A DNA stretch of 64,000 nt from Brachionus rotundiformis (taxonomy: Eukaryota > Rotifera > Eurotatoria > Ploima > Brachionidae): the NCBI GenBank assembly GCA_016802295.1, contig JAESIW010000138.1:1553871-1617870 (forward strand). The letters are read 5' to 3'. A model generated the notes under the pieces. It saw only the letters and a program-made list of their open reading frames with translations, ran no database searches and was not told the origin of the DNA. Made by a program: the position numbers and the translations under genes. This document shows, one piece after another, positions 42,034 through 54,855 of the stretch (positions are counted from its first letter, which is position 1; each line of letters starts with the position of its first letter).

Positions 42034-45000
42034 ACTCAAATTTTATTGTTTCATGTTATCTTTTTAGATTTAAAAAAAAAAAGTTTAAATTTAGTTGTAT
42101 AAAACAAAATATTTGAAAAAAATAATTATTTATTATATTTTTTATAATTTTGACTAAATTTGTTCATTATTAAAAACAAAATTAGCATATTGAATTTTTA
42201 AAATTTATATTCAAATAATTCTATCTTAACAAAAGTTTAATTAATTAATTTTGAGCTAATGAATTTTTTAAATTAAAGATAGAAGACATTTAATAATACA
42301 ATCAAGTTTTTTGCAATGTAACATGCTAATATAAAATTTTTATTTTAATTAGAACCAAATTATTAATAAATAAATGCACCTAAAATTATAAAACATTTTG
42401 AATTATTTTAATACATTATTAATTTTATGTGATTACGGTTTTTATGTTTTTTATTAGGTTGTTTAAGATAATCAAATAGTTATTTTCTTTTTTCAAATTC
42501 TTGAAGTTTTCTCATTTCTTTATTCAATTTTAACTTTTGAAGAGTTTAATTATTAAAATTGATAACTAATCACTCAAAATTAAAAAAAAATACATCAATC
42601 TTTATTTCATTTGTCAATCTTGATTATTATAGAAAAATATTACAAATTTTTCTTAAAAAAAAATAAATATACTAATCTAATTGAATAATTCGGTTTTTTA
42701 TCAATTTTGACAAATTGATGGAAAATTTTAAGACATTTGTTACAAAGTTTTTTTATTTTGATAATTAACATCAATATTCTAAATAGAAAAAAAATTTAAT
42801 TGTAAAATTTTAGAAATCTCTAGTTCATAGATCATTGTTTTTTTAGGCTTAACGGGATCAAATCATTTCTTAATATTTGTTTAAAATAAACCAAACCAAA
42901 ACAAATTTCACATATACATTAATATATAAATAGTAGCAAAGACTTTAAAATGATTAGCTTTAGGAATTATCTTTTTTATTTTTAGTATTTTAACTTTTAA
43001 ATACAAAAGCGTGAGTCTAAAAAATTTCACGCGATCAGCGAGTTTTGCATCAGTGAGTTTTCACAAGTTAATTTTTTTTATATCGAAGATAAGATTTTAG
43101 CTCAAGTATGTTTATTAGTGCAAGTAGTATGAATATTGTTAAGAGTGTTAAAGAAAAATACATTGCCAATCATTAATCAGCTGGGTACTATCAATTTATT
43201 ATTTATTTATCTATTTGTATTAAGATTAGAATGCATTTAAAATTGCACCTTTGATATGGTACTTTTTTTTAAGCTCAGAGAAAATTTTCTACAGCATTTT
43301 GGTAACTACTTTATATTCAGAAAACTAGAGAAAATATCTAGATTTAATATAACTAACATAATAATTGATTGAAAAATGTCTTAATCTCATTTTAATCTCA
43401 AATGGTCTTTTGTCTAAAATTCTCAATCAAATTTAGTTTCACATGATGCTGCCTACCCTGCTGATTTTAATTCCAAAAAAATTTTTAATCCACCTGAACT
43501 AAGAAGATTAGATTTTTCTCTTGATTGATATTCAAATTAGCTGCTGGCTTAATGGACCCTTGCTAATTGCACAGTTTAATTTAGTTTAATTTAGTGATTC
43601 TAATATATATATATATGAAGAAAATATAGATTTTTTATTTTTTAATATATGTAATATTTATTATGGAACTTTGAAAACTTATCCAGTTGTTAGTTTAAGT
43701 GGTCTAAAAGCATACAAATGTAATTCTAAGACAAAGACGTCAAAGAGAACATTTTAAAAGAGGTTGATTTTAGAAAATTTTAGATCAAGTTCGTAAATTT
43801 TTATGTGGGACAACAAATCGAACTAAATTATATATTGAAATGGATGGATAGATAGATAAATAGATAGTTAAATAAATTGATAACAAAATAAAATTCAAAT
43901 ATATATTTATATTTAAATATATAAAAGAACAAGGGGTGAATAAATTTTATTGACCTCAATTGTTTATGTGATATATATTTAGTAATGAAATTTTTTAGGA
44001 GATTTAATAAAAAAAAATATTTCAGTTATTTGCCAAATTATTTGCTTAGTCTAAATTTTCACCAAACACATAGTATTAAGTTAAACCCAATATACATATC
44101 TATATATCAAATATCCGAGCCGAGTTGAGCCTAATAACGCAAAGCCGAGCTGATCCAAGTCGACCTATTTTTGTCTTTGTATGTTTCTTTAATACAAAGA
44201 GCCTCTTGTTGTTTTTGTTGTTGTCCTAATCAATTGTCATTTTAACGAGCATGTTCATTTAGAAATCTACGCAGATTAGTCGTCATAGACAAATTCAATT
44301 CGATTGGCTTAGGAAAATCCGTTCAAATAGAGCTAAAAATTGGCCGCATAATAAATATAATAAATAAAGCCAAGTTTAGGACCTACCTACCAAGAATATA
44401 AAAATCCAAGAGTAAGTTGCAGTTTTCTAATTGAATACACCGAAAATAGAAAAAAAATTTAAACCAAGTCCTCATATCAACTTGCTAAGATATCTAACTA
44501 GTTAGCTTTATTAGATATGTGCATAGACATATTAGATATTAGATATATAGATAGATATAAATAAAATAGATGCATATATAGCGATTTATTTTTGTTTTAG
44601 TTTAGATTTTCTTACGATTTCATTTAACTAGCAGATAACTAGCAGGTTCAAATAAAAAAACATAATAAACACAAACAGCAGTGGCATTAAATGATTGAGA
44701 GCTAGTGATTATTATATTGAAATAACAAGACTAATAATTGATTTCATTAATTAGATATGATTTTCTTTTATTTGAAATAACAAATTTTGTCTGTTTTAAA
44801 AACTAGAATAATAAATAGAAATAGAAACAAATACGAATTTATCTATTGCTATGCCTTGAAAAATTGTTATGATAACCTTTTAATTTAAGATTAAATGTAA
44901 ACACACACACACACACACATACACCAAACTAATACAAACTCACCATATAATCAAAGTTAAGTCAACGTTATGAAGCCTTTTAAATACGAGCACCAAATAC

Positions 45001-47334
45001 AATCTATTGAGTTTATCGTGTGTAGCTACGTTTTTCTAAGCAAATATTTCGCTATTTTTATTCGTTCTTGGTTATTTTATAGTAAGGTAATATTACATTA
45101 AGATATTTGGCAAAACCAACTGTTACGTAACTATTTCCAAGATAAATAGAAAAAAAAAGATTTATAAATTCTAAATTCTGTCATATAACTATTTTCTTAT
45201 TCAAGTACTTATAATAATTTTTTAAAAAGGTTCTAAATTTTCTTATTTTTTGTGTTTTATTTGACAATTATTTTTTAAAGGCAAAAAGTAAATCTAGGCC
45301 CGATTTATTTGTTTTTAATTTTGATCATATTATAATGGATTAGATGAGAAGCCGTGGCTAGTAAAAACGTCATCGAAACCTATGACAGAATAGAATATAT
45401 CTCAGTCGAAATCTTTGAATAATTAATTAATTTCGTTAAGTTATCAGCGACAACAAAAAACTTTGGCTTTATATGATGGTGACGTTCTTAATAGCTACAC
45501 TAGACGCTCGTTGACTATGTTCAAGTAGTGATTATTTTATTTTATTATTTCAAGTCGGGTTCAATTTTTCTACTTTATAAAAGTTATTGAATCCGAATTA
45601 AATTTAGTAAAAAAACCAACAATCCAAATAAAAAAAATTAATCTTTTGTTATTTTAATGAGATTTTTTTTTATTTTTATTTCATTTCTTTTTTTTTTATG
45701 AACAACTATTTATTTACTTAGGCTTTGAAATTAAAATTTCTCGAGTTATATTTGATTTTATTATTTTTAGCACTCGACTCCAGCTCATAAAAATAAAAAA
45801 AAAAATTTATATCTATTCAAATATATGCTTAGCTTGAATACATTTAAACAACAAATTGAGAGAAAAATAAAAGATTAGCTAAATTGTCAAATATAGTATG
45901 TGAGAAAATTCATTAAATTTTGAGGATGTTTACATTCAATATTCCGTTTTTAACAGATTTACAGACACATACATATACATGTATAAACATAATTTATATC
46001 CGTTATATAAACAATTCAGAACATTAAAGGTCTGTCTACATATTTCAAAAATCAAAGACAAGTAAATTCGAAAAAAAGCATATGTGTACATATATAAATG
46101 AAGGACATTATTTTATTTATATTATTTTAAATAATTTAAACATTTCTTTTCACAGTTCTTTCTAGGATACTTAGACCTTGTTTTTCTATTTGTCGCTATG
46201 AATATGAAACAAATTAATTACTAAGCTATCATAACATTTGCTTGCTTTCTCTAAAGCCTATGAATTTACTTAGTTAGTGTGATATGTAAAGATTTAATGA
46301 GATATATAAGCCATTGTTACTCTTAAGGTTACTCGATTACCTTTAAAAAATAAAATATCTTAATAATTATTAATTAGTAGCTTGATTTTTAATAATCATT
46401 TTAGTATATAGTTTTTCAAAGATAGCTCAAAGATAACAACATATCATAATCAATCGATTTTTAACATATCCTTTATAAACTTAATTTTTAGTTGTATAAA
46501 AGGTTTAGTAATAAATTGGAAAAAAATTTATTAATAATTTTTTGTTTTAATTCGTGTTTTATTTTTGGATTTATGTTTATTTAATGTTTATTTAAAATTA
46601 ATTTGGATATAAGAGATATGTTTTGCAGTAGAAATCAAATATCAAATCTGTCTAAAATCACAAAAATATCACGCATGTATTTTTCATTTTATTTGTCATT
46701 TTTAAAACCATGTGAATTTATATTAAAATAAAGATTAAATTGGACTCCTAGAACCAGCAAGTGTCTCTTGTCATTAGGAGAAAAATACTTGCAAGGTTGT
46801 GTTATTTTCGGCAAAAATCAGCCATATTCAAAGGCTAAATTTACACAAACATTTAATATTTAATAAATATAAAGAATCAAATATTTGATTAGATTTAAGT
46901 GGAGTCTAAATTATTTTAAAATAGAACTGGCATAATTGTAGAAAGAGAAAAAAATATGAAAAAATAACGCTACATAGTTTATTTAGCTATTAAATGCCAA
47001 ATTGTCATGTTCTCTCTTAATTTAGATAGAACTTAATTTTGTTTTTTAGAGTAAATATTTATTTCAATATAATATTTGATTCATATTTTTTTTCAGAACA
47101 ATTAGTTTCGCATATTTTTTGGTTATATTCAAAGGCGAAACTTTTCTTTTGATTTAATTTTAAATTTTATTTATTTCATTTTTTTTCTAGATAAAATCGA
47201 TATTTGGTATTTTGTTTGAAAAAATTGGCAATTAAATGCTTTTTTTTTGTTAAACAATAACCGAAAAAATTTGTTTATTGTGCACTTATTTATTCAGTTA
47301 TTTATTTATTTATTGATTTTAATCATTACGCATA
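42034..47334. other. 5.3-kb gene-free region upstream of DDIT4
   Basis: The longest stretch here without a recognisable gene, between two divergent genes. It has an AC microsatellite (44900-44919), GATA-type runs (near 43845 and 44540), TA runs, and several patches richer in G/C (about 44110-44420, 45270-45530, 46740-46850). Six-frame reading shows no exon chain; a fragment near 43440-43520 reads briefly as coding but stops at once. It may hold distal control elements for the stress gene DDIT4, long UTR exons or a non-coding RNA. Confidence 0.5.
44900..44919. repeat. (AC)n microsatellite
   Basis: About ten AC units in the long gene-free region. Confidence 0.9.
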
Positions 47335-48431
47335 ATGTCATCTTTTTCGGACCAAACACACAACCAAAAAAGTGACCATCAGCAAAAACAGAAACGCTTT
47401 ATCGAAAAGTTTAAGACAAAGTTAGTCGAATTGTTTTTTGTATCTAATAGGAAAGCGAGCACACAAAATGATATGAATATGACTAGACAAGTGAACAATC
47501 GTAGCAATTATTCTGCTGCTAGTTCGACAATCAATTTCAAAGAAAACAGTATAAGTAATTATTATTATGGCTATATTACTATGAATTTGGCCAATGATTA
47601 CAATAAAAAAAGTATTAGAAGAAACAAAAAAACCTCTCCATTGAAATTGAACGCAACAGATACTAATTCGTGTCATTCGATTGAAAGTTCATCTAAATCT
47701 TCGAATGTATGTGAACATGATATTGAGTCTGTTTGTAGTTATCAAGTCGAAAAAAATCCATTTTTGAATGCTAGTCTCTGTGAGCTTTTATCTTTTGCTA
47801 ATTTAGTCAATTTTAATAAAATCAAATCTCATTTTGAGCCATTTATGCACACAATAGAAGGTATTTGTTTTTTATTTAATTTATAGGTTATTTCAATCAA
47901 AATCTAACTGTTTTTTTTTTCGTTTAAATAGATGAAAATAATTTCTTCGACACCAATTTCATGACCAATTACATATCATTTTATTTAATGAACAATTTGT
48001 CCAAGTCATCTTTTTTAAGCGAAAATAATTTAAATCTAGTCACAAATGAAACGTATAATCAAGTTAAACAAATAGCCCGTGAAATATTTATTCAATCGGA
48101 ATGCGAACCATGTGGTCTCAAAGGATGTGCCATTAGAGTTTTTTTCGAAAGTGAAACCGATGATTTAACACAACTTTTATGCAATTTTAGATTTGATTCG
48201 AATAGTTACTTGACAACATTTCAATTGGATCTCACTATAGTGTGTCAATTTCCATCTCATATCAAAACTAAAATGCAATGTTCTAATGAAACAAATCAAT
48301 CAGATAATACATTAGCAAAATCTTTGAAAAGTTTGATAAGTTTTAAAAATACAAGTTGGGACAAGTATCAGCGAATGTCATCCATTGTGCTGAGCAATCA
48401 GTATCGTATAAAAAAAATCAAACTTTATTAG
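47335..48431 (+). CDS. DDIT4: DDIT4/REDD1 (fly Scylla/Charybdis), TORC1 inhibitor
   Basis: Exons 47335-47860 and 47932-48431, phase 1, 71-bp intron; 341 residues against about 230 in vertebrates. REDD1 is induced by hypoxia and stress and restrains TORC1. The hallmark region is in exon 2: VKQIAREIFIQSECEPCGLK, matching the family's EPCGLRG core, then TTFQLDLTIVCQFPS and the C-terminal block SSIVLSNQYRIKKIKLY, matching the family's TLS--F-V-KKKLY. The first ~170 residues are Ser/Asn-rich, with an early basic start (KQKRFIEKFKTKL), and are not conserved. The 5.3 kb of gene-free DNA upstream fits a gene with complex control, but no hypoxia-response element was identified with confidence. Confidence 0.85.
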
Positions 48432-48821
48432 ATTGATAATTACGATATTAAACCTTTGATTTGAATAAAATTTTTAGCTTTAAATATTTTATTGCGTTTT
48501 TTTTTTCAAAATAAAATATAATAAAATTGATTCATCTAATTTTTATAGATAAAATATTCTAATAGTTGTCCGAATTAACTTTTCATTTTTTACATAAGAA
48601 AAATATATACTTGATTCAAATCAATTAATTTTAAACTAAATGATAAAATGTTAATATTATTATGACATAAATGTGAATTTGTTCTGTCAAGCACAACATA
48701 TATATTAGTATACTTCTAATATATTTTTTTTTAATTTCTAAAAAAAGTCTATTCTTTTTTTTAAATTTATTGGTATAAATTTTGAAAAAAAAATATAACG
48801 TAAAAAAAAACACAAAATAAA
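48432..48821. other. Intergenic DDIT4 to TRRAP
   Basis: 390 bp, AT-rich, with T runs; DDIT4 3' end and TRRAP promoter. No coding segment seen. Confidence 0.5.
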
Positions 48822-51800
48822 ATGGAAGGACAGTCTTTACAAAATTCAATAGAAGTTAGTCATCAAACATTTCAAGCATGGATTGACCATTTGGTTGACG
48901 CCAATGTGACAGAAGATCAAAAGTTAAAATCAGTACAGGACCTAAGTCTAAATTTGGAATTGATGCAAACATTGCCAACTTATGGTCAATTGATTGAGGA
49001 TGCAATGCAAAAAATAATTCGTCTTTTGACTGAAACCGAGCCACAATTTTTACTCGAGTCATCTGTACATCAATTGAGAAAAAAAACACTCGAAATCCTT
49101 CAACGAACTCATCCATACCTAAGCTTAACCCAATTTGAAAAACGTCTTATTCTCGTTAGACAAGTCTTGGCGGTTATCTATCAATTGCTTGAGAAAGAAA
49201 ACGAAGAGAATGTAATTCTTTGTCTTAAAATAATCATTGAATTTTATAAAAATCTTAAAAACGGAGTGTCCGTTAGTGAAGTACAACAGTATTTTAATTT
49301 TGTTAAAGGTATGTATCAAGATTTGGCTCAAAATGTCAATTTAGTCTTTCAGTACAAATCATTGATAAAAGTAAATGATTTAAACGAATTGAATGTAACT
49401 CAAATTTTAAACGAATCGTTCTCGTCATTTCAAATACAAACCGAAAAAATAAATCAAAAAGATAATCAGTCATACCATCTTATACCAAAAGGAACCAAAA
49501 GCCTTAAAGTTCTAGCCGAACTTCCGTTAAACACAGTCACCATGTACCAAAATCATAAACCGTATCTATCTCAGGATATAAGTGATTTATTAGTCCTAAT
49601 TTCGAATGTAATTGTGCTTAAGCCGACCGAAGAACAACGCAATAATCCAGAACTAAAAGAAGTTATGGCTGACTTTGTCACTGCTCAAGTGCGCGCTCTA
49701 TCATTCATTGCCTATTTCAAGAATCACCAAGATTATTTGAAGAACAATGCCGACTTGTTTGTCAAAAGTATACTAGATTTATTTAGAACATGTCCGTCCG
49801 AATTGGTCACTGTAAGAAAAGATTTGCTTGCCATATCTCGACACATCATTAGCGAAAATAAACTAAGTAAACAATTTAATTTTGTCTATTATTTTTTCTA
49901 TTTTGTCTATTATAAAAAAAATTCATTATTTTTAGAATTTTTACCTCACTTGGGTGAATTATTTGACGAGAATTTATTCTGTTCAAATGGTTATGCTGCG
50001 TCCGAATCGCTAAAATCAAGTGCTTGTTCGGTTCTTACCGATTTGGTACATCACATACGCAAAGAACTTTCAACAAAAGATACGTCCAAAGCTATTCAAT
50101 ACTTTCTAAAAGGTATCCACGACCCATTGCTTAATTCAAATATACAACAAATGTGCTACCGAATCTTGATTAGTCTAACAGAAACAATTCGAACCAAGGA
50201 AAATGTACCAAAATTTTTTCTTCTATATTTTTATTATCTTATTTTAAAGAAATGTTTTTATTTTTTACATTTAATTTAAAAAAATTTTAAAAGGCACGTG
50301 ATTTAATACAAAAAATGCTTCAAGTGTTTGTTCTCAAGCTTAGAACAATTGCCAAATATCATATACCAGTTTTGTTCGAACAAACAAATAGTGCCAATAT
50401 AAACAACATTAGACTAGAAACAGATGAAAAATCCAACATGGAAATCAAATCAGTTGAACAATTTGCACAAAATCAACCTCTAGAAGATAAAATAAAAGCA
50501 AAGCCAGGACAAATGTCTGAATTGGACATTCGTGCAGCACTACGCATTATTGTTATGACAAGTAGATCGTTGACTTTGGTTTTGCTTGAGACCAAGAGTC
50601 CAAATCAAATAGATAATTTGCTTCAGAAAAATTTACAACCAACAGAGATAAAAATTTACTCCAAAATGCTCAAATACGCACTCAAAACACTTTTGGTCTA
50701 CACTCAAAACAAATCAAATACACAAAAAGAAGAAAAAGAAATCATCGAAACACTTGGTCTTATTTATACTCATTTGAATCAAAATAATCAAAAGCTTATA
50801 TTTGAACAAAATATAAATCTTCTCATTAATTTAACATTTAAATATCCTAATTTGTCCATTTTGACATCATATTTTCTCGGCACATTGACCACATCTTGTA
50901 CATTTTCCACAATTATAATTGAAAATCTGCTCGATAAACTCGAACTAATGGGAGATTCGAGCACAGATCAATCAAATTTGTATTTAAAGCTGTTTAAATT
51001 GGTTTTTGGTTCTGTGTCGGTATTTCCGGCCGAGAATGAAAAAATGCTCAAGCCTCATTTGCACTCAATTGTGACCAAATCGTTGGACTATGCTCTCAAG
51101 TCCAAAGAACCACATAACTATTTTTTGCTTCTAAGAGCATTATTTCGATCAATCGGTGGCGGCAATCATGACTTGTTGTACCAAGAGTTCTTGCCACTTT
51201 TGCCAATACTACTACAAAGTTTAAATGAATTGCAAACTGGCGTTCACAAGCAACATTTAAAAGACTTGTTTGTAGAATTGTGTTTAACAGTTCCGGTTCG
51301 TTTGAGTTCATTGTTGCCCTATTTGCCAATGTTAATGGATCCGTTGGTGTCGGCTCTAAACGGATCGACTACACTTGTTAGCCAAGGTCTTAGGACACTG
51401 GAATTGTGCGTTGACAATTTACAACCGGACTTCTTGTACGAACACATACAACCAGTTAGACAAGATCTAATACACGGCTTGTGGAAACAATTGAGAAGTT
51501 CAAATGAGACAATTGCTTTGGCTGCTTATCGTGTTCTAGGCAAACTAGGCGGAAGTAATAGAAAAATGATTGCACAAGCACAAGAGTTAACTTATGAAAA
51601 ATACGACACTGATGGCTACAGTATTCAAATTGAATTCAATGGATACAACAACCAGATAATTGAATTAGACATTGAGAGTACTTTAAATTCATGTTTAAAT
51701 TGTCTTAAGCTGAACAATGATTCAAATAATATTCACGACTTGATATACTACAAGTATGAATCATTTAAATTTGTCTCAAGTTTTTTGCTCAGTCTAATCA

Positions 51801-54800
51801 AAGTAACGACACAAGATGAAAATGAATCCCTAGACATGCTAAACAATTATAGGTATACAGTTTTTTTTTTAAATTATTATCTAATTAATTTCAAATATTA
51901 TTCACAAACATTGTTCCTGTTTATAATATTAATTTCAAAGATTCTGAGTGATTTTTTATATTTTTGTTTTATTAATAGACCATTTGTTTCATCTCAATTG
52001 TCTCAATACTTTATAAAAACACAAAAATTCAACAACCGTAAACTAAGAGATCAAGTTGTTCGATCATTTGAGTGTTTGTATTATTCAAGTTCATTAAAAG
52101 ATAATCAAGAAAGTATAGTCTCGTTAATTGATACATTATGTGTGCACATTACTCTTATATCTTTGTCCCATTACAACAGTAAAATAGATCAAACTATTAT
52201 AAACAGTCTTATTCAATCGATGAATGTTTTGACCAGTTTGTTTGAATCAGACGAATGTACCAATTTGGCAAACAAATCTTATTTAGATTTTATGATATTG
52301 ATTGATGGATTGTTTGCAGTTTTGTGCAATGATGACTCCGAATATTGGTACATGGTTAAGCGATCAATATTGATTATAATTGAGATTAGTGAAATAGTCT
52401 CGAATGTAAATTTCAACACATTGGGTCAATTGTCTCAAGATTCAAATGATAACAATAGTAGCCCAATAAGCTTGGCCAATCAGGCCATGTTTGATTATTT
52501 AGCAGAAAAAATGACTCAATTGTGCTATGAGCGCAGTTGGTATGCTAAAAAAGCCGGATGCTTAATACTAAAACTATTGGCAAACAAAATGCCTATTCAA
52601 TGGACACTACAGCAATCTTTTATGTTTATCAAATCAATTTTTAATGTTTTGGTATCTGTTACTGGTGAAGTGAGTTTATTTTGTTTATATTTGAGAACAA
52701 TAAAATGAGGATTTAAGAATTTTTTATATTAATTAATTATTAACAGTCGATATTTTAACTATCTATAATAAAAAATATTATTAATTTTTTTCAAATTAGA
52801 TATCAAGCGGAGCTATTAATGTTGCACAAGACTCGCTGGAAAATTTAATTAATATTTGCTTTAAAAAACTTGATCCTAATTGTACAAATTTTAATTTAAT
52901 CGAAATTCAGCAAAAAGCACTTAACGATGTTCTAAAAGAATTAGTCAAACAAGTAAGCTAAAATTTATTTTTGTATCATTATAACTCAAATAATAAATCA
53001 GACATAAACATGCATTCTCATTTTTATTTTATTTTATTTTATTTTGTTATTTAAATAAGAAATGCACAATTTATTACTTTTCTTATGCTATTATTTAGAT
53101 TACATCGTCAAGTCAATATGTTCGCCATGAATCAATTGATTTAATTACTAAAATTGGTGAACTACAATCAAAATCCATTTTCAATTTGTTGCAACCATTT
53201 CAGGAGATTCTGGTCGAGACAGTTGGACCACGTAAACACTTAAAATTGCGTCACTATTCGCATCAATTTCAAATCGGCATTTTGGAAAGTCTTGAATTTT
53301 GTTTATCCACGCAGCCTCAACTACTGACCCTACAATTGTCTAATCAAGATCATCAAAATTTGTACACTGAAATAATATCAATTTGTGAATTAGACGATGC
53401 TAGTCTTGGCAAGTTGGCATGCTACAAATCATTGACAGACTTGACTCCAATACGCAAGGCAGCTCTCAATTGTCTTGCTTCATTTTATCATTTGCTCGAT
53501 CAACGCGAACAAATCCTTAACATATTGCACAAATCGCTTGAAAGTCCACTCAAGCAAATTCAACAAGTGTCATTTAATTGTCTTAGAAAATACAACAAAA
53601 ATAGCGAGAGCTATGCTAATCAATTAAGTCAAAATATGTCTTCGAACGACAACCATCGACAAATAATTCAAATAGCAGCCGATTATCTACGTGAATATCT
53701 TCATCCATTGACCGAATACATTTACATGAAAAAAGATGTAGTTCAGCATTTAAGCTACATAACCAAATTGTATCCAACAATTCTAAACGACAAATTTACA
53801 GAATATTTGCTAAGTCATTTGAAGCGATGGCTAGAGGACACATTTCAGATATTTAAGGAAAATTTGGAAAATCAATCACAACCACCAAAATCGTACAATA
53901 ACGAAATTGAATTGTGTTCATCGATTGTGAGCTTACTTGCCGAACTGCAGTCGGCTCCGGCCAAACTAATCGAAACCTCAATTGCCCTAGTGCTAAAATA
54001 CGAGAAAATATTCAGCTTGGAGGCGAGCGAAAAATTTCGCAAGCCACTAAGCGAATTTCTCAAGCGTTTTCCATTCGAAACGCTCAAGTATTTGCTACAC
54101 AATGATCGCATAAAAGACATGTACTGTTTTAGATTTATACTCTATCTAATTAAAAAGCAGACAGTACAATTTTGTCAAATATTCAAATCAGAATCGACCA
54201 AACTTATTCAAATGTTGAACGAATCACAGACATTTTTGACAAATGGTATAAATCAACAAAATACCGATTTGATTAGCAAATCAAATCAAATACTCTACTT
54301 GGCTATAGTTGTCATTTATAGACTAATAAAAATAGAATCTAATAGGTAATATAAATAAAATTAAGACCAAAAAAAACTATTTGTTTTTTATTTTTTATTA
54401 ATTAAGTTCTTGGCTACAATCACAAAATCAATTGATACAAGTTTTGCTCAAGATTTGGTGTGATGAAAAATTTCACGAGAAACACTCTCAAATTGACAGT
54501 TTAAATCACATCTATTGGAAAGAGCCTGTCTATGTACTCAAAATATTGCTCAAGTATCACGAGATTCAATTGGATTTGTATGCGAATAGCCAAGCTACAA
54601 TGTCCATTGAGTCGAACATAGAACTTTTGTTCAAATTGTTAATTGCTTTACATCAAAAATCCCTGAGTCAATTTGAATTTTTTCGTGTTTATTTGAGTCA
54701 TCGAGTGGCCAAGGAGTATTCCATTGAAATTAAACGACGCATATTTTTTACATTTGTTAAGATATTTAACACATCAACAGATAGTAGTAATATTACAGCC

Positions 54801-54814
54801 ACAACCGCAACAAT

Positions 54815-54855
<41 letters not shown>

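Noticed and set aside
43433..43560. Short coding-like fragment in the gene-free region
   Set aside because: About 25 sensible codons, then stops in all frames, with no splice sites joining it to anything.
48631..48849. Minus-strand 72-residue frame before TRRAP
   Set aside because: Composed of Phe/Tyr/Lys from T and A runs; it overlaps the TRRAP start and lacks any domain feature.
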